NCBI GenBank assembly: GCA_001916965.1
Contig: MNTL01000005.1
Coordinates: 1,063 to 65,062 of the forward strand
Length of the DNA stretch: 64,000 nucleotides
Origin: Roseburia sp. CAG:10041_57
GTDB lineage: Bacteria > Bacillota > Clostridia > Lachnospirales > Lachnospiraceae
Reading direction: 5' to 3'
This document shows positions 51,581-60,007 of this stretch, one piece after another (positions within the stretch are counted from its first letter, which is position 1; each line of letters begins with the position of its first letter). Position numbers and translations under genes: made by a program. Below the pieces are notes generated by a model. It was not told the DNA's origin and made no database searches. It was given only the letters and a program-made list of their open reading frames with translations.

Positions 51581-52705
51581 ATGGAACAAAAAGAAAATGA
51601 AGTGATTGCATTTATAAAAAAAGAGGCTGTATTGTGTGCTGCCTTATTGTTGGCAATGATTTCCTCATTTTTTATAAAACCATCTGTAAATTATATCACG
51701 TATTTGGATTATAGAGTTCTGGTTCTGCTCTTTTGCCTTATGCTGGTAGTGGCAGGCTTTAAGAATCTGGGAATCTTTCAATTACTGGGAGAGAAGCTGT
51801 GCAGTCTGGTACATACCACTAGAGGATTGACCTTTGTACTTGTCAATCTGTGCTTCTTTGCCAGTATGCTGATTACAAATGATGTTTCTTTGATTACTTT
51901 TATCCCATTTACATTATCTGTATATGCTATGGCGGGTTGCGAGAAAGTACTGATACCAGTGGTTGTATTGGAGACAATTGCAGCTAATCTTGGCAGTATG
52001 CTGACACCTGTAGGAAATCCACAGAATCTGTTGTTGTATTCAGTGAGTGGAATGAGCATGGGAGATTTTATTCTCCATATGCTGCCACTGACATGTGTGT
52101 CATATGTTGCTATTGTCGTATGCATATTTTTTATTCCGGACCAGCATATTATATTGCATGGAAATCAATCACAGGATACAAAGAAATGGTTAAATGTCAG
52201 ATTTATTGTATATTGCATTTTATTTCTGATTTGTCTTGGTAATGTCACGCATTTGATATCATCTTACTGGACAGTGGGATTGATTGTGGCAGTGACAATA
52301 TTCATTGTGAACCGCAGATTATTTACGCAGGTGGATTATTCTCTGCTTATGACTTTTGTAGGATTTTTCATATTTATTGGTAATATGAAGCAGATTCCGG
52401 TGATAAATCAATGGCTGCAGGGAATAATAAAAGGAAATGAACTGCTTGTCGGCATTGTCTCCAGCCAGATCATCAGTAATGTACCGGCGGCAATGCTGTT
52501 GTCAGGCTTTACAACAGATTATAAGCAATTACTGTACGGTGTGAATATTGGTGGACTGGGAACGCTGATTGCATCTATGGCAAGTCTGATATCGTATCGT
52601 TTTTATGCCAGGACATATCAGGAACAGAAGGGTAGGTATTTTCGGGTATTTACTATATATAATGTAGTTTTACTCGTGTTGTTATACGTGGTGGCATGTA
52701 TATAG
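51581..52705 (+). CDS. Ion-transporter-superfamily permease (SLC13/ArsB-like)
   Basis: A 374-aa membrane protein with about ten helices. Two hallmark loops of the IT superfamily are present: NLGSMLTPVGNPQNLLLY in the first half and SSQIISNVPAAMLLSGF in the second. Family members move di- and tricarboxylates, arsenite or exchange Na+/H+. The protein is shorter than most (about 420-460 aa). GAAAAGAGCAGAAAA before the ATG is a weak ribosome-binding site. It lies 30 bases after the GH42 gene in the same direction. The substrate is unknown; an organic acid from sugar fermentation is one possibility. Confidence 0.8.
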   Translation: MEQKENEVIAFIKKEAVLCAALLLAMISSFFIKPSVNYITYLDYRVLVLLFCLMLVVAGFKNLGIFQLLGEKLCSLVHTTRGLTFVLVNLCFFASMLITNDVSLITFIPFTLSVYAMAGCEKVLIPVVVLETIAANLGSMLTPVGNPQNLLLYSVSGMSMGDFILHMLPLTCVSYVAIVVCIFFIPDQHIILHGNQSQDTKKWLNVRFIVYCILFLICLGNVTHLISSYWTVGLIVAVTIFIVNRRLFTQVDYSLLMTFVGFFIFIGNMKQIPVINQWLQGIIKGNELLVGIVSSQIISNVPAAMLLSGFTTDYKQLLYGVNIGGLGTLIASMASLISYRFYARTYQEQKGRYFRVFTIYNVVLLVLLYVVACI

Positions 52706-52738
52706 CAGAAAAGATAAAACATATAAGGAGGTGCTGTT

Positions 52739-54226
52739 ATGCTGGAGAAAATAGACTTATCAAAGACTATGGACAAGAAAGAATACAAAAAGCGCATGGA
52801 AGTGCTGGGACCAAAGCTTGCAAGACTACAGAGAGAATTAAAAAGCTGTAATATTCCGGTCATGATCGTATTCGAGGGATTTGGCGGTGCAGGAAAGGGA
52901 ACGCAGATCAATCATCTGATTGAGCCCATGGATCCCAGGGGCTTCACTGTGTATTCTACTCAGGCAGAGACGCAGGAGGAGCAGTATCATCCATTCCTGT
53001 GGAGATTCTGGAATAAGACGCCGGAGAAGGGGCGTATTGCCATCTTTGACAGAAGCTGGTATGGTAAGCTTTTGGTAGAACGTTATGAGAAAAAGACGCA
53101 TAAAAAGGACATTCCGGGAGTATTAGAGGATATTGAAAACTTCGAGAAGCAGCTGACTGATGATGGTACACTGCTGATTAAGTTCTTCCTTACCATTTCA
53201 GAAAAAGAGCAGGAAAAACGCTTTGATAAATTATTATCAAAGGAAGAGACCAGCTGGAGAGTCAGCAAAGCAGACAAAGACAGAAATAAGCATTATGAAG
53301 AATATGCACGTATGGCAGATGAGATGCTTACAAGGACAGATACAGAGTATGCACCATGGACGATTATCGAAGCACATGATGAGAGATATGCAGCAGTAAA
53401 AATCCTTACCACTGTAGTAGAGGCTTTTGAAGAGCGCTATGAGAAAGAACAGAATCCTCAGCCAAGGCAGATAGATGGTAAATTCGGACAGAATGACTTG
53501 AAGGAAAGTGTTCTCAAGAAGGTGGATCTGAGTAAGAAGCTGGACAGAGAGACCTATGAGAAGAAGCTGGATGAACTGCAAAAGAAGCTGACACTGCTCC
53601 ACAGTGAAATATACGCAAAGAGAATCCCTGTAGTGCTTGCCTTTGAAGGCTGGGACGCAGGTGGTAAGGGCGGAGCAATCAAGAGACTGACCAGAGCATT
53701 AGACCCTAGAGGTTATACAGTAAATCCAACCAGTTCGCCAAATGATATTGAAAGAGCACACCATTATTTATGGCGGTTCTGGACCAGGATGCCAAAGGAC
53801 GGACACATTGCAATCTTTGACAGAACCTGGTATGGGAGAGTTATGGTAGAACGCATTGAAGGCTTCTGTACGACACAGGAATGGCAGCGTGCTTTCAAGG
53901 AAATGAATCAGATGGAGCAGCAGCTGGTCAATCATGGAGCAATTGTAATCAAATTCTGGATGCATATTGATAAAGAGGAACAGGAAAGACGCTTCAAAGA
54001 ACGTCAGGAGACTCCGGATAAGCAGTGGAAGATTACGGATGAAGACTGGAGAAACCGTGAAAAATGGGAATTATATGAACAGGCTGTAGACGAAATGATG
54101 GTACGAACCTCTACGGTAAATGCACCCTGGGTCATTGTAGAAGGCAATGACAAACTCTATGCCAGAATCAAGGTATTAGAGACAGTAGTAGATGCATTAG
54201 AGAAGAGATTACACCATAACGAGTAA
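52739..54226 (+). CDS. pap: Polyphosphate:AMP phosphotransferase (tandem PPK2 domains)
   Basis: Class II PPK2 enzyme that transfers phosphate from polyphosphate to AMP, giving ADP. The 495-aa protein has two PPK2 modules: about 5-240 with P-loop GFGGAGKGTQINHL, and about 255-490 with GWDAGGKGGAIKRL. Each continues with a lid sequence (IFDRSWYGKLLVER and IFDRTWYGRVMVER). This two-module layout is that of AMP-phosphorylating PAP, in contrast to one-module ADP-phosphorylating PPK2. AAGGAGGTG precedes the ATG. It closes the plus-strand run and is followed by a terminator. Confidence 0.94.
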   Translation: MLEKIDLSKTMDKKEYKKRMEVLGPKLARLQRELKSCNIPVMIVFEGFGGAGKGTQINHLIEPMDPRGFTVYSTQAETQEEQYHPFLWRFWNKTPEKGRIAIFDRSWYGKLLVERYEKKTHKKDIPGVLEDIENFEKQLTDDGTLLIKFFLTISEKEQEKRFDKLLSKEETSWRVSKADKDRNKHYEEYARMADEMLTRTDTEYAPWTIIEAHDERYAAVKILTTVVEAFEERYEKEQNPQPRQIDGKFGQNDLKESVLKKVDLSKKLDRETYEKKLDELQKKLTLLHSEIYAKRIPVVLAFEGWDAGGKGGAIKRLTRALDPRGYTVNPTSSPNDIERAHHYLWRFWTRMPKDGHIAIFDRTWYGRVMVERIEGFCTTQEWQRAFKEMNQMEQQLVNHGAIVIKFWMHIDKEEQERRFKERQETPDKQWKITDEDWRNREKWELYEQAVDEMMVRTSTVNAPWVIVEGNDKLYARIKVLETVVDALEKRLHHNE

Positions 54227-54230
54227 TAAA

Positions 54231-54262
54231 AAGGGGAAGGATATGAGAATCCTTCCCATTTA
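54231..54262. terminator. Bidirectional terminator between pap and the MATE gene
   Basis: GGGAAGGAT (54234-54242) pairs perfectly with ATCCTTCCC (54249-54257), with an A-run before and T-rich sequence after. It lies between two convergent stops. Confidence 0.85.
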
Positions 54263-55618
54263 TTATGCGTTGATCTTATCATAATAATGAAGCCAGTCAG
54301 CTTTCAGATAATACAGCAGGAAGCAGAGAGAACTCAGCGTCCAGGTGATAGGATAAGCCCAGAATACGACTTTGATACCGGGTACATAATTGGTGATAAT
54401 AGATACGTATGTGATACGAATGATACACCAGCATAAGAGCATGACCAGCATGGGAATCAGGGATTTGCCTGCTCCTCGCAGAATACCCGCAATGCAATGA
54501 GAAAAAGCAAGCAGGAAATAGAATAAAGCCACGGTTCTTGCCTGGAGGGTTCCGTATTCAATGACCTCCGGTACTCTGCTGAATCCGGAGATCAGAAGTG
54601 GAGCCAGCCAGTAAATCAACAGACCGACTAATTCAGCGAGAATCGTAGTGGCAAAGATTCCAAAGATACTGCCTTTCCTGGCACGGTCATACTTCTTCGC
54701 TCCCAGGTTCTGCCCGATGAAAGTAGTCATGGACAGGGCGAAACTGGTAATAGGAAGGAAGCCAAAGCCTTCAATACGTGAATAAGCACCGCAGCCGGCT
54801 ACAGCCATGGCGCCAAAGGCGTTGATATTGGACTGGACAACAATATTGGCAATAGAAATAATGGAGTTCTGTAATCCGGAGGGAATACCCATGGACAGAA
54901 TCTGTCGGAGCATACCGGGATTAATTGAAATTTTATGCCAGTCTACCCGGTATGGCGTATCCAGCCTTGAGAGACGGATGAATCCCAACAATGCGCTGAC
55001 ACATTGGGAAATAACGGTGGCATATCCTGCACCGGCGATTCCCATATGGAAGACAGCAACGAACAGCAGATCCAGGACGACATTTATAACAGAAGAAATA
55101 ATCAGGTAGTACAAAGGATGCTTACTGTCGCCTACAGCCTGAAAAATACCACTTGCTGTATTATAAAGGATAACTGCCATAACACCGCCAAAATAAATCC
55201 TGAAATACAGAATAGAATTAGGCAGAACCGATTCCGGTGTCTTCATCAGGCGAAGAAGGAGCGGAACCAGAAGCATGCCGATAATCGTCAGCAAAATGCC
55301 GGATATCAGTGCAAAGGCAATCGAGGTATGAATGGCTATGCCCATGTTTTTATAGTCTTTTGCTCCATAGAAGCGGGATATAACGACACCTGCACCGATG
55401 AAAATACCGCTGAACAGTCCAACCAGCAGGAAGATGATACTTCCTGAAGAGCTGACAGCAGCGAGAGCATCTTTGCCAAGAAAATTACCAACAATCAGAG
55501 AATCTACTATATTATATAGCTGTTGAAACAGATTGCCCCACATAATAGGAAGGGCAAACAGCACGATTTTTTTCCAGATTGGACCTTCAGTCATAACATT
55601 CATATCAGATTTATTCAT
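54263..55618 (-). CDS. MATE-family efflux transporter
   Basis: A 451-aa cation-coupled multidrug/metabolite exporter with twelve helices in two homologous halves. The start MNVMTEGPIWKKIVLFALPIMWGNLFQQLYNIVDSLIVGNFLGKDALAAVSSSGSI-type is classic for MATE proteins of the DinF/NorM group in Clostridia, and PSGLQNSIISIANIVVQSNINAFG marks the second half. AAGGGAG precedes the ATG on the minus strand. It is divergent from the carboxypeptidase gene. The substrate cannot be read. Confidence 0.94.
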   Translation of the reverse strand: MNKSDMNVMTEGPIWKKIVLFALPIMWGNLFQQLYNIVDSLIVGNFLGKDALAAVSSSGSIIFLLVGLFSGIFIGAGVVISRFYGAKDYKNMGIAIHTSIAFALISGILLTIIGMLLVPLLLRLMKTPESVLPNSILYFRIYFGGVMAVILYNTASGIFQAVGDSKHPLYYLIISSVINVVLDLLFVAVFHMGIAGAGYATVISQCVSALLGFIRLSRLDTPYRVDWHKISINPGMLRQILSMGIPSGLQNSIISIANIVVQSNINAFGAMAVAGCGAYSRIEGFGFLPITSFALSMTTFIGQNLGAKKYDRARKGSIFGIFATTILAELVGLLIYWLAPLLISGFSRVPEVIEYGTLQARTVALFYFLLAFSHCIAGILRGAGKSLIPMLVMLLCWCIIRITYVSIITNYVPGIKVVFWAYPITWTLSSLCFLLYYLKADWLHYYDKINA

Positions 55619-55739
55619 AAGTAACTCCCTTCTGCACTTAAACTCTACCTATTATAATACCTTTTTGAAAAAAAGCAAGCAGCGTTTTAAAAGGTATAAA
55701 GAAATCACATATGCGCATATATTCCATATAAGAGTGAAA

Positions 55740-57047
55740 ATGAAGTCTGGGAATATAAGAATGGGATTGCGAAAAATATGGAGTGTTATTCTGATTCTGG
55801 GAATATTAATATGTCCTACACATGTATTGGGAAGGGAGGCTTTAACACTTTCAGAGACACATGTGGAGAATCACCAGCCAGCTAGTAAAGAACAACCTGT
55901 GATTCCACTGCATGCCAAAGCAGCAGTATTGATGGATGCGGATTCGGGCAGAGTTCTGTATGATAAAAATGGAGAGGAAGCTTTGCCTATGGCAAGTACG
56001 ACCAAGATTATGACATTAATTCTTACATTGGAGTGTGCGGATCTGGAGGATGTGGTAGAAGTATCTTCCTATGCAGCGTCCATGCCTGAGGTGAAGCTGC
56101 ATATCAGACAGGGAGAGAAATACAGGCTGAAGGATCTGTTGTATTCCCTTATGCTGGAATCCCATAATGATTCTGCCGTTGCAATTGCAGAACATGTAGG
56201 AGGCTGTGTAGAGGCTTTTGCTGATATGATGAATGAAAAAGCCAGACAGATTGGTTGTGAAAATACATGCTTTGTTACACCCAATGGATTGGATGCTACG
56301 GCAGAATATACAATGGAGGATGGCAGCAAGGTGACAAAAGAACATACTACGACAGCCACAGATCTTGCAAGAATACTTTCTTATTGTATTACCAGGTCGC
56401 CTAAGAGAGAACAGTTTCTGGAGATTACCAGAACGCCCGCCTATGCTTTTGGGGATATCGATCATAAGAGAAACTTCAGATGTAACAATCATAATGCCTT
56501 TTTGACCATGATGGATGGAGCGCTTACAGGAAAAACCGGCTTTACCGGCAAAGCCGGGTATTGTTACACAGGAGCCTTGAAAAAAGATGACAGAACCTAT
56601 GTCGTGGCATTGCTTGCGTGTGGCTGGCCTAATCATAAGACGTACAAGTGGAGTGATACCAGAGCACTTATGGAATATGGGCTGTCCTCCTATCAGTATC
56701 ATGATCTGATGCAGGAAAGTGTACCCCAAGAAGCATTAGCGGCGGTCAGAGTCTGCAATGGGCAGACTTCACAGATAGGTGAAACCGCTTACATGCAGAT
56801 AGAAGTGAAGGAGGATGAGCACTCAACAGAAGGAATTCTTATGCGGGAGGATGAGTGGGTAGATGTAAGAGTCATAAAACAACAAGAGCTTATGGCACCG
56901 GTATCCAAAGGAGAGGTGATCGGAGAAGTGGGATATTTCGTAGGAGATGAAGAATGGCGGCATATTGAGTTGACCGCTGCACAGGATATTATGGCGGTTG
57001 ACCTGAGCTGGAGCTTTAAACAAGTGCTTAGAAAGTGGCTGATATAG
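55740..57047 (+). CDS. D-alanyl-D-alanine carboxypeptidase (second copy)
   Basis: S11-family penicillin-binding protein with signal peptide (LRKIWSVILILGILICPTHVLG). Motifs: SxxK as STTK (MASTTKIM), SHN in LESHNDSAV (in place of SGN) and KTG in LTGKTGFTGKAGY. A C-terminal PBP5-like domain spans about 320-415. The start is uncertain: the ATG at 55740 has no good ribosome-binding site, and 55761 (MGLRKIW) is also possible with GGGAA upstream. The open frame continues back into the divergent MATE gene, which is not meaningful. It probably trims peptidoglycan in a different growth state from the gene at 27495. Confidence 0.9.
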   Translation: MKSGNIRMGLRKIWSVILILGILICPTHVLGREALTLSETHVENHQPASKEQPVIPLHAKAAVLMDADSGRVLYDKNGEEALPMASTTKIMTLILTLECADLEDVVEVSSYAASMPEVKLHIRQGEKYRLKDLLYSLMLESHNDSAVAIAEHVGGCVEAFADMMNEKARQIGCENTCFVTPNGLDATAEYTMEDGSKVTKEHTTTATDLARILSYCITRSPKREQFLEITRTPAYAFGDIDHKRNFRCNNHNAFLTMMDGALTGKTGFTGKAGYCYTGALKKDDRTYVVALLACGWPNHKTYKWSDTRALMEYGLSSYQYHDLMQESVPQEALAAVRVCNGQTSQIGETAYMQIEVKEDEHSTEGILMREDEWVDVRVIKQQELMAPVSKGEVIGEVGYFVGDEEWRHIELTAAQDIMAVDLSWSFKQVLRKWLI

Positions 57048-57133
57048 CCGCTTTTCCGTGATTTTAGCCATAAAAAGTGAATTGTCGAAAATAAAGAAAA
57101 AAAATAAAAATTCACTAGGCGATTGCACCAAAC

Positions 57134-57180
57134 TGTGTTATACTCATACTGACGCAATTTGGATAACCCACAAAATTGCG
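57134..57180 (+). promoter_or_regulatory. Extended -10 promoter and leader hairpin of the decarboxylase locus
   Basis: TGTTATACT (TG at 57136-57137, TATACT at 57139-57144) is an extended -10 promoter placing the start near 57151. Immediately there, CGCAATTT (57153-57160) pairs perfectly with AAATTGCG (57173-57180). A hairpin at the very 5' end of the message may protect the mRNA, or the palindrome may be an operator. A separate weak inverted repeat (AGTGAATT 57076-57083 with AATTCACT 57109-57116) lies upstream. Confidence 0.55.
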
Positions 57181-57231
57181 AAAACATGTTCTTATTTTAG
57201 AAGTAATTTATTATAAAATGGAGGTCACAAA

Positions 57232-58665
57232 ATGAGTACTACTTCAAGTTTGGCAAGTAAAAGAATTGAATCTTTACTTGATGAAAGCAGTTTCGTTGAA
57301 ATCGGTGCACTTGTTACTGCAAGAGCTACAGATTTTAATCTGAAACAGACTGAGACTCCTTCTGATGGTGTTGTTACCGGATACGGAGTTATCGATGGTA
57401 ATCTTGTGTATGTGTATAGCCAGGATGCATCCGTATTAAACGGTTCAGTTGGTGAAATGCATGCTAAGAAGATTGCTAATCTTTATGATCTGGCAATGAA
57501 GACAGGAGCACCTGTAATCGGTCTTATCGATTCAGCGGGACTTAGACTTCAGGAAGCTACAGATGCATTAAATGCATTTGGTGAGATCTATTTAAAGCAG
57601 ACACTTGCTTCAGGTGTAATTCCTCAGATTACAGCAATCTTTGGAAGCTGCGGCGGTGGACTTGCTCTGATGCCTACATTAACAGACTTCACATTTATGG
57701 AAGAGTCCAAGGCTAAGCTTTTTGTAAATGCACCTAATACATTAGATGGTAATCATGTATCCAAGTGCGATTCTGCTTCTGCCAAATTCCAGAGTGAAGA
57801 AGCTGGCATCGTAGATGTTGTAGCAGATGAGGCTACTATTTATGCTAAGATCCGTGAGTTAGTAAGCATGCTTCCTGGCAACAACGAAGATGATGCATCC
57901 TATGAAGAGTGCACAGATGATCTGAACAGAGTCTGTGGTGATCTTGCTAACTGTGTAGGTGATACAGCAATCGCTCTTTCTACAATTGCAGATAACAATG
58001 TATTCTTTGAAGTAAAAGAGAACTATGCTAAGAATATGGTAACAGGATTTATCAAGTTAAACGGTACAACTGTAGGCTGTGTAGCTAACCGTACAGAAGT
58101 ATACGGCGCAGATGGCGAAGTAACAGATAAGTTTGATGCTGTATTAACAGCAGCAGGATGTGAGAAGGCAGCAGAATTCGTTGATTTCTGTGATGCATTC
58201 AATATCCCTGTATTATCTCTGACAAACGTTAAGGGATATGAAGCAACTCTTTGCAGCGAGAAGAAGATCGCCAAGGCTGTTGCAAAACTTACTTATGCAT
58301 TTGCTAATGCTACAGTACCTAAGGTAAATGTTATCATTGGTAAGGCATACGGCAGTGCATACGTTGCCATGAACTCCAAGGCAATCGGCGCAGATATCAC
58401 AATCTGCTGGCCTGATGCAGAGATCGGTTCCATGGATGCTACTCTGGCTGCCAAGATCATGTATGACGGACAGAACGCAGATGTAGTAAAAGAAAAGGCA
58501 GCAGAATATGCAGCACTTCAGACAAGTGCAACCGGAGCTGCCAAGAGAGGATATGTAGATCAGATCATCGAAGCTGCAGATACAAGAAAGTATGTAATCG
58601 GCGCATTCGAGATGTTATTTACAAAAAGAGAGGACCGTCCTTCCAAGAAACATGGTACGGTCTAA
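57232..58665 (+). CDS. 12S-type acyl-CoA carboxyltransferase (MmdA/GcdA-like)
   Basis: Crotonase-fold carboxyltransferase that moves CO2 between biotin and an acyl-CoA. The 477-aa protein has the two halves expected. The N-terminal half has the GGG oxyanion loop in FGSCGGGLALMP. The C-terminal half has IGKAYGSAYVAMNSKAIGAD and WPDAEIGSMDA. It is somewhat shorter than methylmalonyl-CoA decarboxylase alpha (about 510 aa) and has a diverged N-terminus. GGAGGTCAC precedes the ATG. It heads the locus with gamma, biotin carrier, beta and a 5S-type subunit, so it most likely decarboxylates methylmalonyl-CoA or glutaconyl-CoA and drives a sodium pump. Which acyl-CoA is used cannot be decided. Confidence 0.88.
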   Translation: MSTTSSLASKRIESLLDESSFVEIGALVTARATDFNLKQTETPSDGVVTGYGVIDGNLVYVYSQDASVLNGSVGEMHAKKIANLYDLAMKTGAPVIGLIDSAGLRLQEATDALNAFGEIYLKQTLASGVIPQITAIFGSCGGGLALMPTLTDFTFMEESKAKLFVNAPNTLDGNHVSKCDSASAKFQSEEAGIVDVVADEATIYAKIRELVSMLPGNNEDDASYEECTDDLNRVCGDLANCVGDTAIALSTIADNNVFFEVKENYAKNMVTGFIKLNGTTVGCVANRTEVYGADGEVTDKFDAVLTAAGCEKAAEFVDFCDAFNIPVLSLTNVKGYEATLCSEKKIAKAVAKLTYAFANATVPKVNVIIGKAYGSAYVAMNSKAIGADITICWPDAEIGSMDATLAAKIMYDGQNADVVKEKAAEYAALQTSATGAAKRGYVDQIIEAADTRKYVIGAFEMLFTKREDRPSKKHGTV

Positions 58666-58683
58666 GAAAGGGTGAACGTTAAT

Positions 58684-59496
58684 ATGAAGAAAATCGTAAA
58701 GGCTTTATTAATGCTTACCTGTGTATTCAGCTTAACGGCATGCGGTTCTGACAATACGATCAGCGAGTTCCAGCAGAGCAAAATTGATGCAGCAGAAGCA
58801 AAAGCTCCTCAGATCATTGCATTAACAGCAGGACTTGTACAGAATAACGATATTGATGAGCTGACAACCAATTACAACAATATCGAATTAGGTGATTTAT
58901 ATACCAGTACTTATTCCCAGTATGCCGGAGATTCTTCTTTCAGTTGTGAAGGCAAGGGAATCAAGAGTGCATTGACTTCTTTTGAGTCCGGTATGGAAGA
59001 AATCGGAAATATCACAGTATCTGATGCAATTGAAGCAACAGTTGATGATGATACTATTATTGTTACAGTTCCTGTAACAGGCGAAAAGGGAGAAGGTTCC
59101 GTAGAACTGATCTTCACAAATGATATTTATCTGACATTGACTTCCTGTACACTGAACCTGAACAAGTCAATGGGAGAACTGATGGGTAAAGCAGCATTAA
59201 ATACTCTGATCGGTATGGGTACTGTATTTGTTGTATTGATCCTGATCAGCCTGATTATTTCCTGCTTTTCATTTATTCCAAAGCTTCAGGAGAAATTCTC
59301 CAAGAAGGCAGCTCCTGCTCCTGCAGCAGCACCTGTACCTGCAGCACCGGTTGTAGAAGAGGAAGAATTAGCTGATGACACAGAACTTGTAGCAGTTATT
59401 GCAGCTGCAATCGCAGCATATGAAGGAACATCAACAGATGGTTTCCAGGTAAGAAGTATCAAGAGAGCATCTACCAGAAAATGGAAGAATGCATAA
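58684..59496 (+). CDS. OadG-type gamma subunit fused to an N-terminal lipoprotein domain
   Basis: AAAGGGTGA (58667-58675) fits the ATG at 58684. The 270-aa protein starts with a lipoprotein signal (LTAC, Cys20). An extracytoplasmic region of about 145 residues follows (DUF3887-like, alternating charged helices and strands). Then comes a transmembrane helix (about 173-196, GMGTVFVVLILISLIIS) of the OadG/MmdD type, a Pro/Ala linker and a cytosolic end (LVAVIAAAIAAYEG...VRSIKR) that also matches gamma subunits. Ordinary gamma subunits have about 80-120 residues and no external domain. It should hold the carboxyltransferase to the membrane pump while presenting a domain outside. Confidence 0.85.
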   Translation: MKKIVKALLMLTCVFSLTACGSDNTISEFQQSKIDAAEAKAPQIIALTAGLVQNNDIDELTTNYNNIELGDLYTSTYSQYAGDSSFSCEGKGIKSALTSFESGMEEIGNITVSDAIEATVDDDTIIVTVPVTGEKGEGSVELIFTNDIYLTLTSCTLNLNKSMGELMGKAALNTLIGMGTVFVVLILISLIISCFSFIPKLQEKFSKKAAPAPAAAPVPAAPVVEEEELADDTELVAVIAAAIAAYEGTSTDGFQVRSIKRASTRKWKNA

Positions 59497-59540
59497 TCAC
59501 ATAATCAAAAGAAATGTATTGATTTTAGGAGGATATTAAA

Positions 59541-59906
59541 ATGAAGAATTATACAATTACCGTTAACGGCAACGTATATGATGTAGTAGTAGAAGAAGGC
59601 GCATCCACAGGTGCAGCACCTGTAGCAGCCGCAGCTCCAAAGGCAGCACCTAAGGCAGCTCCAAAAGCAGCACCTAAGGCAGCAGGCGCTGGCAGCGTAA
59701 AGGTAGAAGCAGGCGCAGCTGGTAAGGTATTCAAGATTGAAGCTAATGTTGGACAGGCTGTTAAGAAGGGTGACGCAGTAGTTATCATCGAAGCTATGAA
59801 GATGGAAATCCCTGTTGTAGCACCTCAGGATGGTACTGTTGCAAGCATCGATGTTGCAGTTGGTGACGCTATTGAAGCAGGCGCTGTACTGGCTACTTTA
59901 AACTAA
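59541..59906 (+). CDS. Biotin carboxyl carrier protein of the decarboxylase
   Basis: A 121-aa carrier with a short N-terminal part, an Ala/Pro/Lys linker (about 30-50) and a biotinyl domain whose lysine (Lys87) lies in EAMKMEIP. Biotin on this lysine ferries carboxyl groups from the carboxyltransferase to the membrane beta subunit. The linker is encoded by a 24-bp tandem repeat (59631-59678). TAGGAGG precedes the ATG. Neighbours on both sides are pump subunits. Confidence 0.94.
   Translation: MKNYTITVNGNVYDVVVEEGASTGAAPVAAAAPKAAPKAAPKAAPKAAGAGSVKVEAGAAGKVFKIEANVGQAVKKGDAVVIIEAMKMEIPVVAPQDGTVASIDVAVGDAIEAGAVLATLN
59631..59678 (+). repeat. 24-bp tandem repeat coding the biotin-carrier linker
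   Basis: Two consecutive 24-bp units, 59631-59654 and 59655-59678, differ at one base and encode (A-A-P-K)x2 each. Such repeats can lengthen or shorten by slippage and so tune the flexible arm. Confidence 0.8.
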
Positions 59907-59948
59907 GTGCAGCTATTTGCCCGGAAATATAATTTCTGAGCATCTTGT

Positions 59949-59981
59949 GTAATGGTATCATTGCAGAAATGATATCATTAC
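59949..59981 (+). promoter_or_regulatory. Intergenic hairpin between biotin carrier and beta-subunit genes
   Basis: GTAATGGTATCATT (59949-59962) pairs with AATGATATCATTAC (59968-59981), 14 bp with one G-T pair and a 5-base loop. There is no T-run, so this is an mRNA processing or stability element rather than a terminator. Confidence 0.6.
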
Positions 59982-60007
59982 AATGAATACAATAGGAGGT
60001 CAACAAA

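Noticed and set aside
56016..56729. 237-codon frame antisense to the second carboxypeptidase
   Set aside because: Shadow of the S11 domain; composition (many Ile, Cys, His, Ser) is typical of antisense reading.
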